From Pseudomonas pseudonitroreducens (lineage in GTDB: Bacteria > Pseudomonadota > Gammaproteobacteria > Pseudomonadales > Pseudomonadaceae): DNA of 64,000 bases. The notes beneath the pieces are model-generated. The model saw nothing but the letters and a program-made list of their open reading frames with translations, was not told the origin of the DNA and did no database searches. Within the stretch, counting starts at the first letter, position 1. Every line of letters begins with the position of its first letter. The stretch is taken from positions 124,001-188,000 of the forward strand of contig NZ_BQHJ01000004.1 in assembly GCF_021603645.1 (NCBI RefSeq), in the 5' to 3' direction. Shown piece after piece: positions 17,689 to 26,851 of this stretch. The translations under genes and the position numbers were made by a program.

Positions 17689-18513
17689 ATGCAAATCGAC
17701 ATCTGGACGCAGAGCCTGCTGACCGCCATGAACACCCTGTGGGGCAAGCTGGCCGCGTTCATTCCGAACCTGCTTGCCGCCCTGGTGATCGTGCTGCTCG
17801 GCTTTGTCGTCGCCAAGCTGCTGGATGCGCTGTTGTCCAAGCTGCTCGCCAAGCTCGGCCTCGACCGCCTGATGGGTGGCACCGGGCTGACCAAGCTGCT
17901 GTCGCGGGCAGGCATCCAGGTTCCGGTTTCGACCCTGATCGGCAAGATCATGTACTGGTTCGTGCTCCTGGTATTCCTCGTGTCCGCCGTGGATACCCTG
18001 GGCCTGCCGCGGGTCTCGACCTCCCTCGATGCGTTGGCGCTCTACCTGCCGAAGGTCTTTGGCGCGGCCCTGGTGCTGATTGTCGGCGTACTGCTGGCCC
18101 AGTTGGCCAACAGCCTGGTGCGCGGCGCCGCCGACGGTTTCGGTCTCGACTATGCCAGCGGCCTGGGGCGTGTTGCCCAGTGGCTGGTGATCATCGTCAG
18201 CATTTCCGTGGCCATCGGCCAGCTCGAAATCAAGACCGACCTGCTGAACTACATCATTGCCATCGTGCTGATCACGATCGGCCTGGCCGCGGCGCTTGCC
18301 CTGGGCCTGGGTAGCCGCGAAGTGGCGGGGCAGATCATTGCAGGCATTTACGTGCGAGAGCTGTATCAGGTCGGACAACAGGTGAAAGTCGCGGATGTCG
18401 AAGGCATCATCGAGGAAATTGGTACCATCAAGACTATCCTGCTGACAGACGAGGGTGAGCTGGTGTCGATCGCCAACCGCATCCTGCTCGATCAGCGTGT
18501 AACCAGTCGCTGA
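17689..18513 (+). CDS. cmpX: CmpX, mechanosensitive-channel-like inner-membrane protein
   Basis: The protein has 274 residues with about five membrane helices (near 20-40, 82-102, 115-140, 155-180, 186-210) and a C-terminal beta-rich cytoplasmic part (GQIIAGIYVRELYQVGQQVKV...) resembling the small MscS-type (TM helix repeat) proteins. It is the third gene of the cmaX cluster, followed by sigX after 73 bases. P. aeruginosa CmpX is linked to membrane tension, c-di-GMP and SigX activity. The amphipathic VLLGFVVAKLLDALLSKLLAKLGL segment is typical of this family. Confidence 0.9.
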   Translation: MQIDIWTQSLLTAMNTLWGKLAAFIPNLLAALVIVLLGFVVAKLLDALLSKLLAKLGLDRLMGGTGLTKLLSRAGIQVPVSTLIGKIMYWFVLLVFLVSAVDTLGLPRVSTSLDALALYLPKVFGAALVLIVGVLLAQLANSLVRGAADGFGLDYASGLGRVAQWLVIIVSISVAIGQLEIKTDLLNYIIAIVLITIGLAAALALGLGSREVAGQIIAGIYVRELYQVGQQVKVADVEGIIEEIGTIKTILLTDEGELVSIANRILLDQRVTSR

Positions 18514-18529
18514 AGATGATGACCGATTG

Positions 18530-18558
18530 CCGGTACGGCTTCCCGAAAGCCGTGCCGG
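18530..18558 (+). promoter_or_regulatory. strong hairpin between cmpX and sigX
   Basis: CCGGTACGGCTT / AAGCCGTGCCGG, 12 base pairs with one G-U, a 5-base loop and no T-run. It ends 28 bases before the sigX start. It could be an attenuator, a processing site or a temperature-sensitive structure. Confidence 0.5.
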
Positions 18559-18586
18559 ACGCTGACTTGACCTGGCCCGACCCGAC

Positions 18587-19177
18587 TTGAACACGCCGCA
18601 ATCACTGTCCTTGCGCTATGACCCGCGCCAGCTCACCGACGAGGAGCTGGTGGAGCGTTCTCACGAGGAGCTTTACCACGTGACACGGGCCTACGAAGAG
18701 CTGATGCGCCGTTACCAGCGCACGCTGTTCAACGTCTGTGCGCGCTACCTGGGCAACGACCGGGACGCCGATGATGTGTGTCAAGAGGTCATGCTCAAGG
18801 TGCTGTATGGTCTGAAGAACTTCGAGGGGAAGTCGAAGTTCAAGACCTGGCTGTACAGCATCACTTACAACGAGTGCATTACCCAGTATCGGAAGGAGCG
18901 GCGCAAACGCAGATTGCTCGATGCGCTGAGTCTGGATCCAGTCGAGGAAGCTTCTGAAGAGAAGGCCCCGAAAGTCGAAGAGCGAGGTGGACTAGACCGC
19001 TGGCTAGTTCATGTCAATCCCATTGATCGGGAAATCCTCGTGCTTCGATTTGTTGCGGAACTGGAGTTCCAGGAAATCGCCGACATCATGCACATGGGGC
19101 TTAGCGCCACGAAGATGCGCTACAAACGTGCACTCGATCGAATGAGAGAAAAGTTTTCGAATGTGACGGAATCTTAG
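18587..19177 (+). CDS. sigX: ECF sigma factor SigX
   Basis: The protein has 196 residues. Sigma-70 region 2 (about 25-95) contains ARYLGNDRDADDVCQEVMLKV and the -10 recognition segment with KFKTWLYSITYNECI; region 4 (about 135-190) has FVAELEFQEIADIMHMG and the helix-turn-helix LSATKMRYKRALDR. SigX controls oprF, fatty-acid synthesis genes and membrane fluidity in Pseudomonas. The start is TTG with no recognisable Shine-Dalgarno sequence, chosen because the residues it gives (RYDPRQLTDEELVERSHEELYH) match the P. aeruginosa N-terminus as I recall it. No anti-sigma gene is adjacent; CmpX, CfrX and membrane state are thought to control activity. Confidence 0.95.
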   Translation: MNTPQSLSLRYDPRQLTDEELVERSHEELYHVTRAYEELMRRYQRTLFNVCARYLGNDRDADDVCQEVMLKVLYGLKNFEGKSKFKTWLYSITYNECITQYRKERRKRRLLDALSLDPVEEASEEKAPKVEERGGLDRWLVHVNPIDREILVLRFVAELEFQEIADIMHMGLSATKMRYKRALDRMREKFSNVTES

Positions 19178-19202
19178 TCCGGGAAATATTGTCTCTCTGT
19201 TT

Positions 19203-19224
19203 GGCAAGTTCTGATAAACTTGCC
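19203..19224 (+). promoter_or_regulatory. inverted repeat between sigX and oprF
   Basis: GGCAAGTT and its exact complement AACTTGCC, six bases apart. It is either a weak terminator for sigX (no T-run) or an operator in the oprF promoter region, which must lie in this 109-base gap. Confidence 0.5.
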
Positions 19225-19286
19225 ACCCAAGTTGTACGGCCTATGGTTAGGACAACTTATTGACCACCAAGATGGGGATTTAACGG

Positions 19287-20345
19287 ATGAAACTGAAGAA
19301 CACCTTAGGCGTTGTAGTTGGCTCGCTGATCGCCACTGCCGCTGTCAATGCGTTCGCTCAAGGCCAGGGCGCCGTCGAAGTCGAAGCATTCGGCAAGCGC
19401 TACTTCACCGACAGCACCCGCAACATGAAGAACGCGGACCTGTACGGCGGCTCGGTTGGTTACTTCCTGACCGACGACGTCGAGCTGGCTCTGTCCTACG
19501 GTGAGTACCACGACGTACGTGGCACCTACGAGACCGGCAACAAGAAGGTCCATGGCAACCTGAGCACTCTGGACGCCATCTACCACTTCGGCACTCCGGG
19601 TGCTGGCAACCTGCGTCCGTACGTTTCCGCAGGTATCGGCCACCAGAGCCTGACCAACATCAACTCCGACAACGGTGGTCGTCAGAACCTGACCATGGCC
19701 ATGGTCGGTACCGGTCTGAAGTACTACTTCACCGAGAACTTCTACGCCAAAGCCAGCCTCGATGGCCAGTACGGCCTGGAGAAGCGTGACAACGGTCACC
19801 AGGGCGAGTGGATGGCTGGCCTGGGCGTCGGCATGAACTTCGGCGGCGGCGCCAAGCCGGCCCCGGCTCCCGAGCCGGTTGCTGAAGTCTGCTCCGACTC
19901 CGACAACGACGGCGTCTGCGACAACGTCGACAAGTGCCCGAACACCCCGGCCAACGTCACCGTTGATGCCAACGGCTGCCCGGCTGTTGCCGAAGTCGTT
20001 CGCGTACAGCTGGACGTGAAGTTCGACTTCGACAAGTCCAAGGTTAAAGAGAACAGCTACGCTGACATCAAAAACCTGGCTGACTTCATGAAGCAGTACC
20101 CGTCCACCTCCACCACCGTTGAAGGCCACACCGACTCCGTCGGCACCGACGCCTACAACCAGAAGCTGTCCGAGCGTCGTGCCAACGCCGTTCGTGACGT
20201 ACTGGTCAACGAGTACGGTGTTGAAGGCGGTCGCGTAAACGCTGTTGGTTACGGTGAGTCCCGTCCGGTTGCTGACAACGCAACCGCCGAAGGCCGCGCT
20301 GTTAACCGCCGCGTAGAAGCCGAAGTGGAAGCCCAAGCCAAGTAA
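19287..20345 (+). CDS. oprF: major outer-membrane porin OprF (OmpA family)
   Basis: The protein has 352 residues with a signal peptide ending near residue 24 (AFA then QGQ). The N-terminal eight-stranded barrel (about 25-185) is followed by a Pro-rich linker, a four-Cys segment with CSDSDNDGVCDNVDKCPNTP (two disulfides in OprF) and a C-terminal OmpA-like peptidoglycan-binding domain (about 230-345) with FDFDKSKV, VEGHTDSVGTDAYNQKLSERR and VGYGESRPVADN. Codon use is highly optimised, as expected for an abundant protein. Transcription depends on SigX and a housekeeping promoter in P. aeruginosa. It has its own terminator. Confidence 0.98.
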   Translation: MKLKNTLGVVVGSLIATAAVNAFAQGQGAVEVEAFGKRYFTDSTRNMKNADLYGGSVGYFLTDDVELALSYGEYHDVRGTYETGNKKVHGNLSTLDAIYHFGTPGAGNLRPYVSAGIGHQSLTNINSDNGGRQNLTMAMVGTGLKYYFTENFYAKASLDGQYGLEKRDNGHQGEWMAGLGVGMNFGGGAKPAPAPEPVAEVCSDSDNDGVCDNVDKCPNTPANVTVDANGCPAVAEVVRVQLDVKFDFDKSKVKENSYADIKNLADFMKQYPSTSTTVEGHTDSVGTDAYNQKLSERRANAVRDVLVNEYGVEGGRVNAVGYGESRPVADNATAEGRAVNRRVEAEVEAQAK

Positions 20346-20363
20346 TTGGTCTGAGCTGACGAG

Positions 20364-20389
20364 AAAAACCCGGCCTAGGCCGGGTTTTT
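20364..20389. terminator. bidirectional oprF / cobA terminator
   Basis: AAAAACCCGGCC-TA-GGCCGGGTTTTT, a perfect palindrome between convergent oprF and cobA. Confidence 0.9.
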
Positions 20390-20412
20390 CTTTGCCTGCA
20401 GAAAAGTCAGAT

Positions 20413-21150
20413 TCAGGCAGTGCGGGCCAGCATCGCTTGCTGTGCAGCGCCTACGACTTCGCCGATCACCAGGATTGCCGGACTCTTCAGGGCGATGCGC
20501 CGGGCATCGTCAAGCATGTCGGCCAACCGGCTTCGGTACTCGCGCTGGGCGGGCAGGGAGGCGTTCTCGATCATCGCCACTGGCGTACAAGCCGCCATGC
20601 CGCCGTCAAGCAGGCCCTTGTGGACATCCGCCAGTTTTGCCACCCCCATGTACACCACCAGGGTCGTTCCGCCTTCCACCAGGCCGCGCCAGTTCAGCGG
20701 GCTGTCGTCCTGAGTGTGCGCGGTTACCAGGGTCACGCCTCGGCTGACGCCACGCAGGGTCACGGAGATACCGCACTGGGTAGCGGCTGCCAGCCCGGCG
20801 GTGATGCCGTTGACCAGCTCGCACTCGATGCCCTGCGCGGCGAGCCAGTCGGCCTCTTCGCCGCCGCGACCGAAGATGCACGGGTCGCCGCCTTTCAGGC
20901 GTGCCACGCGGCGCCCCTGGCTTGCGTAGCGCAGCATCAGGCGATGGATGAAATCCTGTGGCGTGGAGCGGCAGCCGCCGCGCTTGCCGACGGAAATCAC
21001 CCGTGCAGTTGGGCAGTGCTCCAGCACGGCGGGATTCACCAGGTCGTCAATCAGCACCACATCGGCCTGTGCCATGGCGCGCACGGCCTTCAGGGTCAGC
21101 ATTTCCGGGTCGCCCGGACCGGTGCCGATCAGCCAGACTTTTCCACTCAT
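20413..21150 (-). CDS. cobA: uroporphyrinogen-III C-methyltransferase
   Basis: The protein has 245 residues. It catalyses the two S-adenosylmethionine-dependent methylations of uroporphyrinogen III to precorrin-2, the branch point to siroheme and cobalamin. Motifs: VWLIGTGPGDPEMLTLKA at the N-terminus, VISVGKRGG, RLKGGDPCIFGRGGEE, and VNGITAGLAAATQCGISVTLR. It is the last gene of the nirB-nirD-nasC-cobA operon, so its local job is to supply siroheme for nitrite reductase. Confidence 0.95.
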   Translation of the reverse strand: MSGKVWLIGTGPGDPEMLTLKAVRAMAQADVVLIDDLVNPAVLEHCPTARVISVGKRGGCRSTPQDFIHRLMLRYASQGRRVARLKGGDPCIFGRGGEEADWLAAQGIECELVNGITAGLAAATQCGISVTLRGVSRGVTLVTAHTQDDSPLNWRGLVEGGTTLVVYMGVAKLADVHKGLLDGGMAACTPVAMIENASLPAQREYRSRLADMLDDARRIALKSPAILVIGEVVGAAQQAMLARTA

Positions 21151-21186
21151 GTCGTTCTCCTCAGGCTGCCGTCTTCGCGGCTTGGT

Positions 21187-23901
21187 TCAGGCGCTCGCCG
21201 CGAGCGGCTTGCAGGCCAGCAGGCGCTTGATTTCCGGTACGCAGGAGCCGCAGGCGGTCCCGCACTTGAGTTCGCATTTGAGGCCTTCCAGGTCCAGGCC
21301 CTGGTCGATGCCGGCTTGTATGCGGCTCTGGCTGACGTTCAGGCAGTTGCAGAGGGTCTTGTCTGTCGCCGCGCCGGCCTTGCCAGGGGCGGCGCTGAGT
21401 GGGGCGAGCAGCCAGCGGCGCAGCTCCTGGTCAGCGCGGCCTTCCTTCCACAGTTCGCGCAGCCAGGCGCGGGCGGCGGTTTCGCCGGCCAGGCGCAGCG
21501 AGACGATTCGCGATTGTTCGATACGCACGCGCTTGCCGACGGTACGACGCGGGTCGTCGTAGGCCATGACCGGCCCTTCGCCGAGATCGAGCAGGGCATC
21601 GATGCGATTCAACCACTCAGCACTGGGTGCCTCGCTGTGGGCTGCCCTGATCACCAATGCGGGGCGGTCGCGGCCGGTCGGGCTGAAGCTGGCGTAGCGC
21701 AGCTCCTCGAACAATGGGCGCAGTGTGTCGAAGCGCTTCTGCACATCGCCTTCCACCAGGGCGAAGAAGTGCCAGGGCAATTCGATGCGGCTGACTTCCA
21801 CGGTGGCGTGCTTCAGCTCGGGTTGGCGTGACAGCGGGTCTACGGCAGGCAGAGTCAGCACGTTGATCCCCAGCCCCTTGAGGAACCGGTCGCCCCAGTG
21901 CATCGGCAGGAAGGCCTGGCCGGGACGCAGTCGGTCGTCGGCTTGTACCGGCAGCACCAATTCGCCACGGCGGCTGTGCAGGCGTACCAGTTGGCCGTCA
22001 CTGATGCGCCGACGGCGCAGTTCATTCGGATGCAGGCTGAGAACAGCCTCTTCGACATGGCCGAACAGTTGCGGTGCGGTACCGGTACGAGTCATGCCGT
22101 GCCACTGATCGCGCAGGCGGCCCGTGTTGAGGATCAGCGGATAGCGCGCATCGCGCTTTTCCTTCGCTGCGCGGTAGGGCTCGGCGATCAGTCGGGCGCG
22201 GCCATTGGCGGTGGGGAATTGTCCGTCGCCATACAGGCGCTCGGTGCCCTCTACCGCGCCGCAGCGGAATGGCCATTGCTGTGGCCCGCGGGTGTCCAGC
22301 AGTGCGTAGCCGATACCGGAGAGGTCGAGGTCGCGCCCACGGGTCAGCAGCTTGTATTCATCGAACAGCTCGGCCGGCGAATCAAAGTCGAACAGGCTGG
22401 GTTGGCCGGGGCGCAGACGTTGCTCCAGGCGGCGGGCGAGGTCGCAGACGATGCTCCAGTCCGACCGTGCTTCGCCGATGGCAGGAATGGCTTGGCGCAC
22501 GTGGCTGATGCGGCGCTCGGAGTTGGTCACCGTGCCTTCCTTTTCGCCCCAACTGGCGGCCGGCAGCAGCAGGTCGGCGTACTGGCAGGTCTCGCTGGTG
22601 GTGAAGGCTTCCTGGACGATGACGAAGGGGCAGGCGGCCAGGGCTTCGCGCACGCGGGTCTGGTCCGGCAGCGATTGCGCCGGGTTGGTGCAGGCGATCC
22701 ACAGGGCCTTGATGTGCCCATCACGGACCGCGTCGAAGAGCTCGATGGCGCTCAGGCCGGTACTCTCCGGCAGTTGCTCGACACCCCAGTATTCAGCGAC
22801 CTGGGCGCGGTGCTCGGCGTTCGAGGCGTCGCGGTGGCCGGGCAGCAGGTTGGACAGGCTGCCGGTCTCACGGCCGCCCATGGCGTTGGGCTGGCCAGTG
22901 AGGGAGAAGGGGCCGGCGCCGGGCCGGCCGATCTGCCCGGTGGCCAGGTGCAGGTTGATCAGCGCGCTGTTCTTCGCGCTGCCGGCAGTGGACTGGTTGA
23001 GGCCCATGCACCAGAGCGACAGGAAGGATGGCGCCTGGCCGATCCATTGAGCGGCGCGTTGCAGGTCATCGACGCTGATACCGCAGACTTCCGCCACGGC
23101 CAGCGGGCCGTAGTCGCGCACTATCGCCTTGAGCTCGTCCAGCCCTTCGGTGTGGGCATCGATGAAGGCGCGGTCGATCCAGCCCTCCCAGAGCAGGATG
23201 TGCAGGATGCCGTGGAACAGCGCGACGTCGGTTCCAGGCAGGATCGCCAGGTGCAGGTCGGCTTGTTCCGCGGTGTCGGTTACGCGCGGGTCGATGACGA
23301 TCAACTTCTTCTCCGGGCACCGCGCGCGGGCCTCTTCCAGCCGGCGGAAGAGCACCGGATGGGCGTAGGCCATGTTGCTGCCGGCGATCATTACGCAGTC
23401 GGCCAGCTCGATGTCTTCATAGCTGCAGGGCGGGGCGTCGGCGCCGAGGCTGCGCTTGTAGCCGACCACCGCCGAGGACATGCACAGGCGCGAATTGCTG
23501 TCGATGTTGTTGGTGCCGACCAGGGCGCGGGCCAGCTTGTTGAAGGCGTAGTAGTCCTCGGTCAGCAACTGACCGGAGACATAGAAGGCCACGCTGTCCG
23601 GGCCGTGCTCGCGAATGGTCTCGGCGAAGACGCTGGCGGCATGCTCCAGTGCGGTATCCCAGTCTGTACGGCTACGCGCCAGACCCTTGCCCAGGCGCAG
23701 CTCCGGGAACTGCGCGCGGGCATCTTCATCGCCCGTGAGGTGCAGGGTCGAACCCTTGCTGCACAGGCGACCGAAGTTGGCCGGATGCTGCGGGTCGCCC
23801 TGCACACCCAGGATGCGCTCGTCGTCGTGCTCGATCAGTACACCGCAGCCGACGCCGCAGTAGCAGCAGGTGGAGGCGGTGGTGCGACGGTTGTGGGGCA
23901 T
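21187..23901 (-). CDS. nasC: assimilatory nitrate reductase, molybdopterin catalytic subunit
   Basis: The protein has 904 residues from the ATG at 23901, preceded by GCGAGG; the frame could extend 13 codons further without a better site. An N-terminal [4Fe-4S] motif CCYCGVGCG...GRLCSKG starts a molybdopterin oxidoreductase domain (about 60-560), then a molybdopterin dinucleotide-binding domain (about 590-710). The C-terminal extension has a BFD-like [2Fe-2S] motif (LCNCLNV...CGTACGSC). It reduces nitrate to nitrite in the cytoplasm, with reducing power passed via the Fe-S centres. It lies 35 bases after nirD; equivalent to PA1779. Confidence 0.95.
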   Translation of the reverse strand: MPHNRRTTASTCCYCGVGCGVLIEHDDERILGVQGDPQHPANFGRLCSKGSTLHLTGDEDARAQFPELRLGKGLARSRTDWDTALEHAASVFAETIREHGPDSVAFYVSGQLLTEDYYAFNKLARALVGTNNIDSNSRLCMSSAVVGYKRSLGADAPPCSYEDIELADCVMIAGSNMAYAHPVLFRRLEEARARCPEKKLIVIDPRVTDTAEQADLHLAILPGTDVALFHGILHILLWEGWIDRAFIDAHTEGLDELKAIVRDYGPLAVAEVCGISVDDLQRAAQWIGQAPSFLSLWCMGLNQSTAGSAKNSALINLHLATGQIGRPGAGPFSLTGQPNAMGGRETGSLSNLLPGHRDASNAEHRAQVAEYWGVEQLPESTGLSAIELFDAVRDGHIKALWIACTNPAQSLPDQTRVREALAACPFVIVQEAFTTSETCQYADLLLPAASWGEKEGTVTNSERRISHVRQAIPAIGEARSDWSIVCDLARRLEQRLRPGQPSLFDFDSPAELFDEYKLLTRGRDLDLSGIGYALLDTRGPQQWPFRCGAVEGTERLYGDGQFPTANGRARLIAEPYRAAKEKRDARYPLILNTGRLRDQWHGMTRTGTAPQLFGHVEEAVLSLHPNELRRRRISDGQLVRLHSRRGELVLPVQADDRLRPGQAFLPMHWGDRFLKGLGINVLTLPAVDPLSRQPELKHATVEVSRIELPWHFFALVEGDVQKRFDTLRPLFEELRYASFSPTGRDRPALVIRAAHSEAPSAEWLNRIDALLDLGEGPVMAYDDPRRTVGKRVRIEQSRIVSLRLAGETAARAWLRELWKEGRADQELRRWLLAPLSAAPGKAGAATDKTLCNCLNVSQSRIQAGIDQGLDLEGLKCELKCGTACGSCVPEIKRLLACKPLAASA

Positions 23902-23936
23902 GGCGCAGCCTCGCGCTGAGTCAGAAGCAGGGGGAA

Positions 23937-24266
23937 TCAAATGCAGCGGGCGAGGTTGTCGCGCAGGGCCAGCAGCACCCGGCCATCCGCAACCTTCACC
24001 TCGTGGCGATGGGCGCAGCCCTGGTCGGGGGCCACGGCTTCGCCGCTGGCCAGTTCGATCTGCCAGTTATGCAGCGGGCAGGCCACGCGCTTGCCGTAGA
24101 TCAGCCCCTGGGACAGCGGGCCGCCCTTGTGTGGACAGCGGTCGTCGAGGGCAAAGACCTCGTCCTCTGAGGTGCGGAAGATCGCGATGTCGCCCTTGGG
24201 GCCGGCGATGATTCGCGAGCCCAGCGGGTTGATGTCGTCCAGGGCGCAGATGTCGAACCAGTTCAT
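23937..24266 (-). CDS. nirD: nitrite reductase (NADH) small subunit
   Basis: The protein has 109 residues from the ATG at 24266. It is a Rieske-like beta-sandwich (FALDDRCPHKGGPLSQG, then CPLHNWQIELASGEAVAPDQG) that retains the first Cys-x-His-like pair only partly, as usual in NirD, which does not need a functional cluster. It assembles with NirB. Spacing is 56 bases from nirB and 35 bases to nasC. Confidence 0.95.
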   Translation of the reverse strand: MNWFDICALDDINPLGSRIIAGPKGDIAIFRTSEDEVFALDDRCPHKGGPLSQGLIYGKRVACPLHNWQIELASGEAVAPDQGCAHRHEVKVADGRVLLALRDNLARCI

Positions 24267-24322
24267 GGGGTGTCTCCGGCTATCGGGTAATAGGGGCCCC
24301 GATGGCGGGGCCCGGCGGGCGC

Positions 24323-26773
24323 TCAGGCGGGTTCCAGCTGCTTGAGGGGAATCCGTTCGAATTCCTTCTTCAGCGGCCGCTGGGCGATGCGCTCCTGCCA
24401 TGGGTCCTGTTCCAGCGACAGGGAGAACTGCAGTCGCGCGTTGAGTGCCTGGCGGTTCTCCGCATCTTCCAGCACGGCTTTCCTGATGCGCTCCATGCCG
24501 ACCCGTTGCAGGTAGTGCACGGTGCGTTCGAGGTAGAAGGCTTCCTCGCGGTAGAGCTGGAGGAAGGCGCCGCTGTACTCGCGGACTTCATCGGAGGTCT
24601 TGAGCTTGACGAAGAATTCCGCCACCTCGGTCTTGATCCCGCCGTTGCCGCCGATGTACAGCTCCCAGCCCGAATCCACGCCGATGATGCCGATGTCCTT
24701 GATGCCAGCCTCGGCGCAGTTGCGCGGGCAGCCGGAGACGGCCAGCTTGACCTTGTGTGGCGACCACATGTTGAACAGGTCGTGCTCGAGGTCGATACCC
24801 AACTGCGTCGAGTTCTGCGTGCCGAAGCGGCAGAACTCGCTGCCGACGCAGGTCTTCACGGTACGGATGGACTTGCCGTAGGCGTGGCCGGAAGGCATGT
24901 CCAGCTCCTTCCAGATGGCCGGAAGATCGTCCTTTTTCACGCCCAGCAGGTCGATGCGCTGGCCGCCGGTGACCTTGACCATGGGCACCTGGTACTTGTC
25001 GGCAACGTCGGCGATACGCCGCAGTTCGGCGGCGTTGGTGACGCCGCCCCACATGCGCGGGACTACCGAGTAAGTGCCGTCCTTCTGGATGTTGGCGTGG
25101 GCGCGTTCGTTGATCAGGCGCGACTGTGGGTCGTCCTTGGCTTCGCCCGGCCAGGTGGAGATCAGGTAGTAGTTCAGCGCCGGGCGGCAGGTAGCGCAGC
25201 CGTCCGCGGTGCGCCAGTCCATGAAGCGCATGGCACTGCCCAGGGTGACCAGGTGATGGTCTCGAATCGCCTGGCGCACCTGGCCGTGGTTGAGATCGCT
25301 GCAGCCGCAGATGGCTTTCTCGCTCTTGGGCTTCACGTCCGCTGCGCCGCCCACGGTGCTGATCAGGATCTGCTCCACCAGGCCGGCGCAGGAGCCGCAG
25401 GAGCTGGCGGCCTTGGTGTGCTTCTTCACCTCGTCGACGCTGAACAGGCCGTTCTCCTGGATCGCCTTGACGATGGTGCCCTTGCACACGCCGTTGCAGC
25501 CGCAGACTTCGGCGCTGTCGGGCATGTTTGCCGCGCTGCTCTGGCCCTGGTGGCCGACGTCGCCAATGCTGCTCTCGCCGAACATCAGGTGATCGCGGAT
25601 TTCGGCGACGTTGTGGTTCTCGCGGATCTGCCGGAAGTACCAGCCACCGTCGGCGGTATCGCCGTAGAGACAGGCGCCGACCAGCACGTCGTCCTTGATC
25701 ACCAGTTTCTTGTACACGCCGCCGATGGGGTCGGAGAGGGTGATGGTCTCGGTGCCCTCACCGCCCATGAACTGGCCGGCGGAGAACAGGTCGATGCCGG
25801 TGACCTTGAGCTTGGTGGAAGTCACCGAGCCCTGGTAGCGGGCGAAGCCGAGCATGGCCAGGTGATTGGCGCAGACCTTGGCCTGCTCGAACAGCGGCGC
25901 CACCAGGCCGTAGGCGATGCCGCGATGGCTGGCGCATTCGCCCAGGGCGTAGATGCGCGGGTCGTAGGTCTGCAGGGTGTCGTTGACCAGGATGCCGCGG
26001 TTGCAGGGCAAGCCGGTCTTTTCCGCCAGTTCGGTGTTGGGGCGGATACCGGCGGCCATCACCACCAGGTCGGCGGCAATCACTTCGCCGTCCTTGAAGC
26101 GGATGGCGCAGACGCGGCCGCTGCCGTCGTCGATCAGCTCTTCGGTGTGGGTGTTCAGGCGGAAGTGGATGCCGCGCGACTCCAGCGCTTCCTGCAGCAA
26201 TTTGCCGGCGGTGCGGTCCAGTTGGCGCTCCAGCAGCCAGTCGGAGAGGTGCACCACGGTAACGTCCATGCCGCGCTGCTTGAGGCCGTTGGCCGCTTCC
26301 AGGCCGAGCAGGCCGCCGCCGATGACCACGGCGTGGCTGTGGTTGCCAGCGGTGTCGATCATGGTCTGGGTGTCGGCGATGTCGCGATAGCCGATCACGC
26401 CCTGCAGGCGGCTGCCCGGCACTGGCAGGATGAAGGGGTTGGAGCCGGTGGCGATCAGCAGACGGTCGTATTCGGCTTCGCTGCCATCTTCGGCGTAGAC
26501 CTTGCGGCGGTGACGGTCGATGCGCGTGACCTTGCGATTGAGCAGCAGGCGGATGCCGTTCTCGCTGTACCAGTTGAGGTCGTTGAGGATGATGTCTTCG
26601 AAGGCCTGTTCGCCGGCCAGCACGGGAGAGAGCAGGATGCGGTTGTAATTGGGATGGGGCTCGGCGCCGAATACGGTGATGTCATAGAGGTCGGGCGCGA
26701 TCTTCAGCAGTTCTTCGAGGGTGCGCACGCCGGCCATGCCGTTGCCGATCAGTACGAGCTTGAGCTTTTTCAT
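24323..26773 (-). CDS. nirB: nitrite reductase (NADH) large subunit, siroheme protein
   Basis: The protein has 816 residues. It reduces nitrite to ammonium with NADH. The N-terminal FAD/NADH domain (1-290) starts MKKLKLVLIGNGMAGVRTLEEL. Two BFD-like [2Fe-2S] Cys clusters follow at about 415-490 (CGCNGVCKGTI, CGSCAGLVEQ, CGCSDLNHG, CATCRPALN). The sulfite/nitrite reductase half binds siroheme-[4Fe-4S] via CVGSEFC (about 642-648) and CPRNC (about 681-685). First gene of the nirB-nirD-nasC-cobA operon. Its leader carries ANTAR-type hairpins and a terminator, and a sigma-54 promoter lies upstream (see separate features). Confidence 0.98.
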   Translation of the reverse strand: MKKLKLVLIGNGMAGVRTLEELLKIAPDLYDITVFGAEPHPNYNRILLSPVLAGEQAFEDIILNDLNWYSENGIRLLLNRKVTRIDRHRRKVYAEDGSEAEYDRLLIATGSNPFILPVPGSRLQGVIGYRDIADTQTMIDTAGNHSHAVVIGGGLLGLEAANGLKQRGMDVTVVHLSDWLLERQLDRTAGKLLQEALESRGIHFRLNTHTEELIDDGSGRVCAIRFKDGEVIAADLVVMAAGIRPNTELAEKTGLPCNRGILVNDTLQTYDPRIYALGECASHRGIAYGLVAPLFEQAKVCANHLAMLGFARYQGSVTSTKLKVTGIDLFSAGQFMGGEGTETITLSDPIGGVYKKLVIKDDVLVGACLYGDTADGGWYFRQIRENHNVAEIRDHLMFGESSIGDVGHQGQSSAANMPDSAEVCGCNGVCKGTIVKAIQENGLFSVDEVKKHTKAASSCGSCAGLVEQILISTVGGAADVKPKSEKAICGCSDLNHGQVRQAIRDHHLVTLGSAMRFMDWRTADGCATCRPALNYYLISTWPGEAKDDPQSRLINERAHANIQKDGTYSVVPRMWGGVTNAAELRRIADVADKYQVPMVKVTGGQRIDLLGVKKDDLPAIWKELDMPSGHAYGKSIRTVKTCVGSEFCRFGTQNSTQLGIDLEHDLFNMWSPHKVKLAVSGCPRNCAEAGIKDIGIIGVDSGWELYIGGNGGIKTEVAEFFVKLKTSDEVREYSGAFLQLYREEAFYLERTVHYLQRVGMERIRKAVLEDAENRQALNARLQFSLSLEQDPWQERIAQRPLKKEFERIPLKQLEPA

Positions 26774-26811
26774 GTCAGGGCTCCGTCACGCAAAGCTGAA
26801 ACACGGAAAAC

Positions 26812-26851
26812 AAAAAAGGCGTCCCGCCGGTTACCCAGCGAGGACGCCTTT
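26812..26851 (-). terminator. attenuation terminator in the nirB leader
   Basis: On the minus strand: AAAGGCGTCC / GGACGCCTTT (10 base pairs) followed by a T-run, 39 bases before nirB. Its 5' arm overlaps the second hexaloop hairpin, so the two folds exclude each other. Confidence 0.9.
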
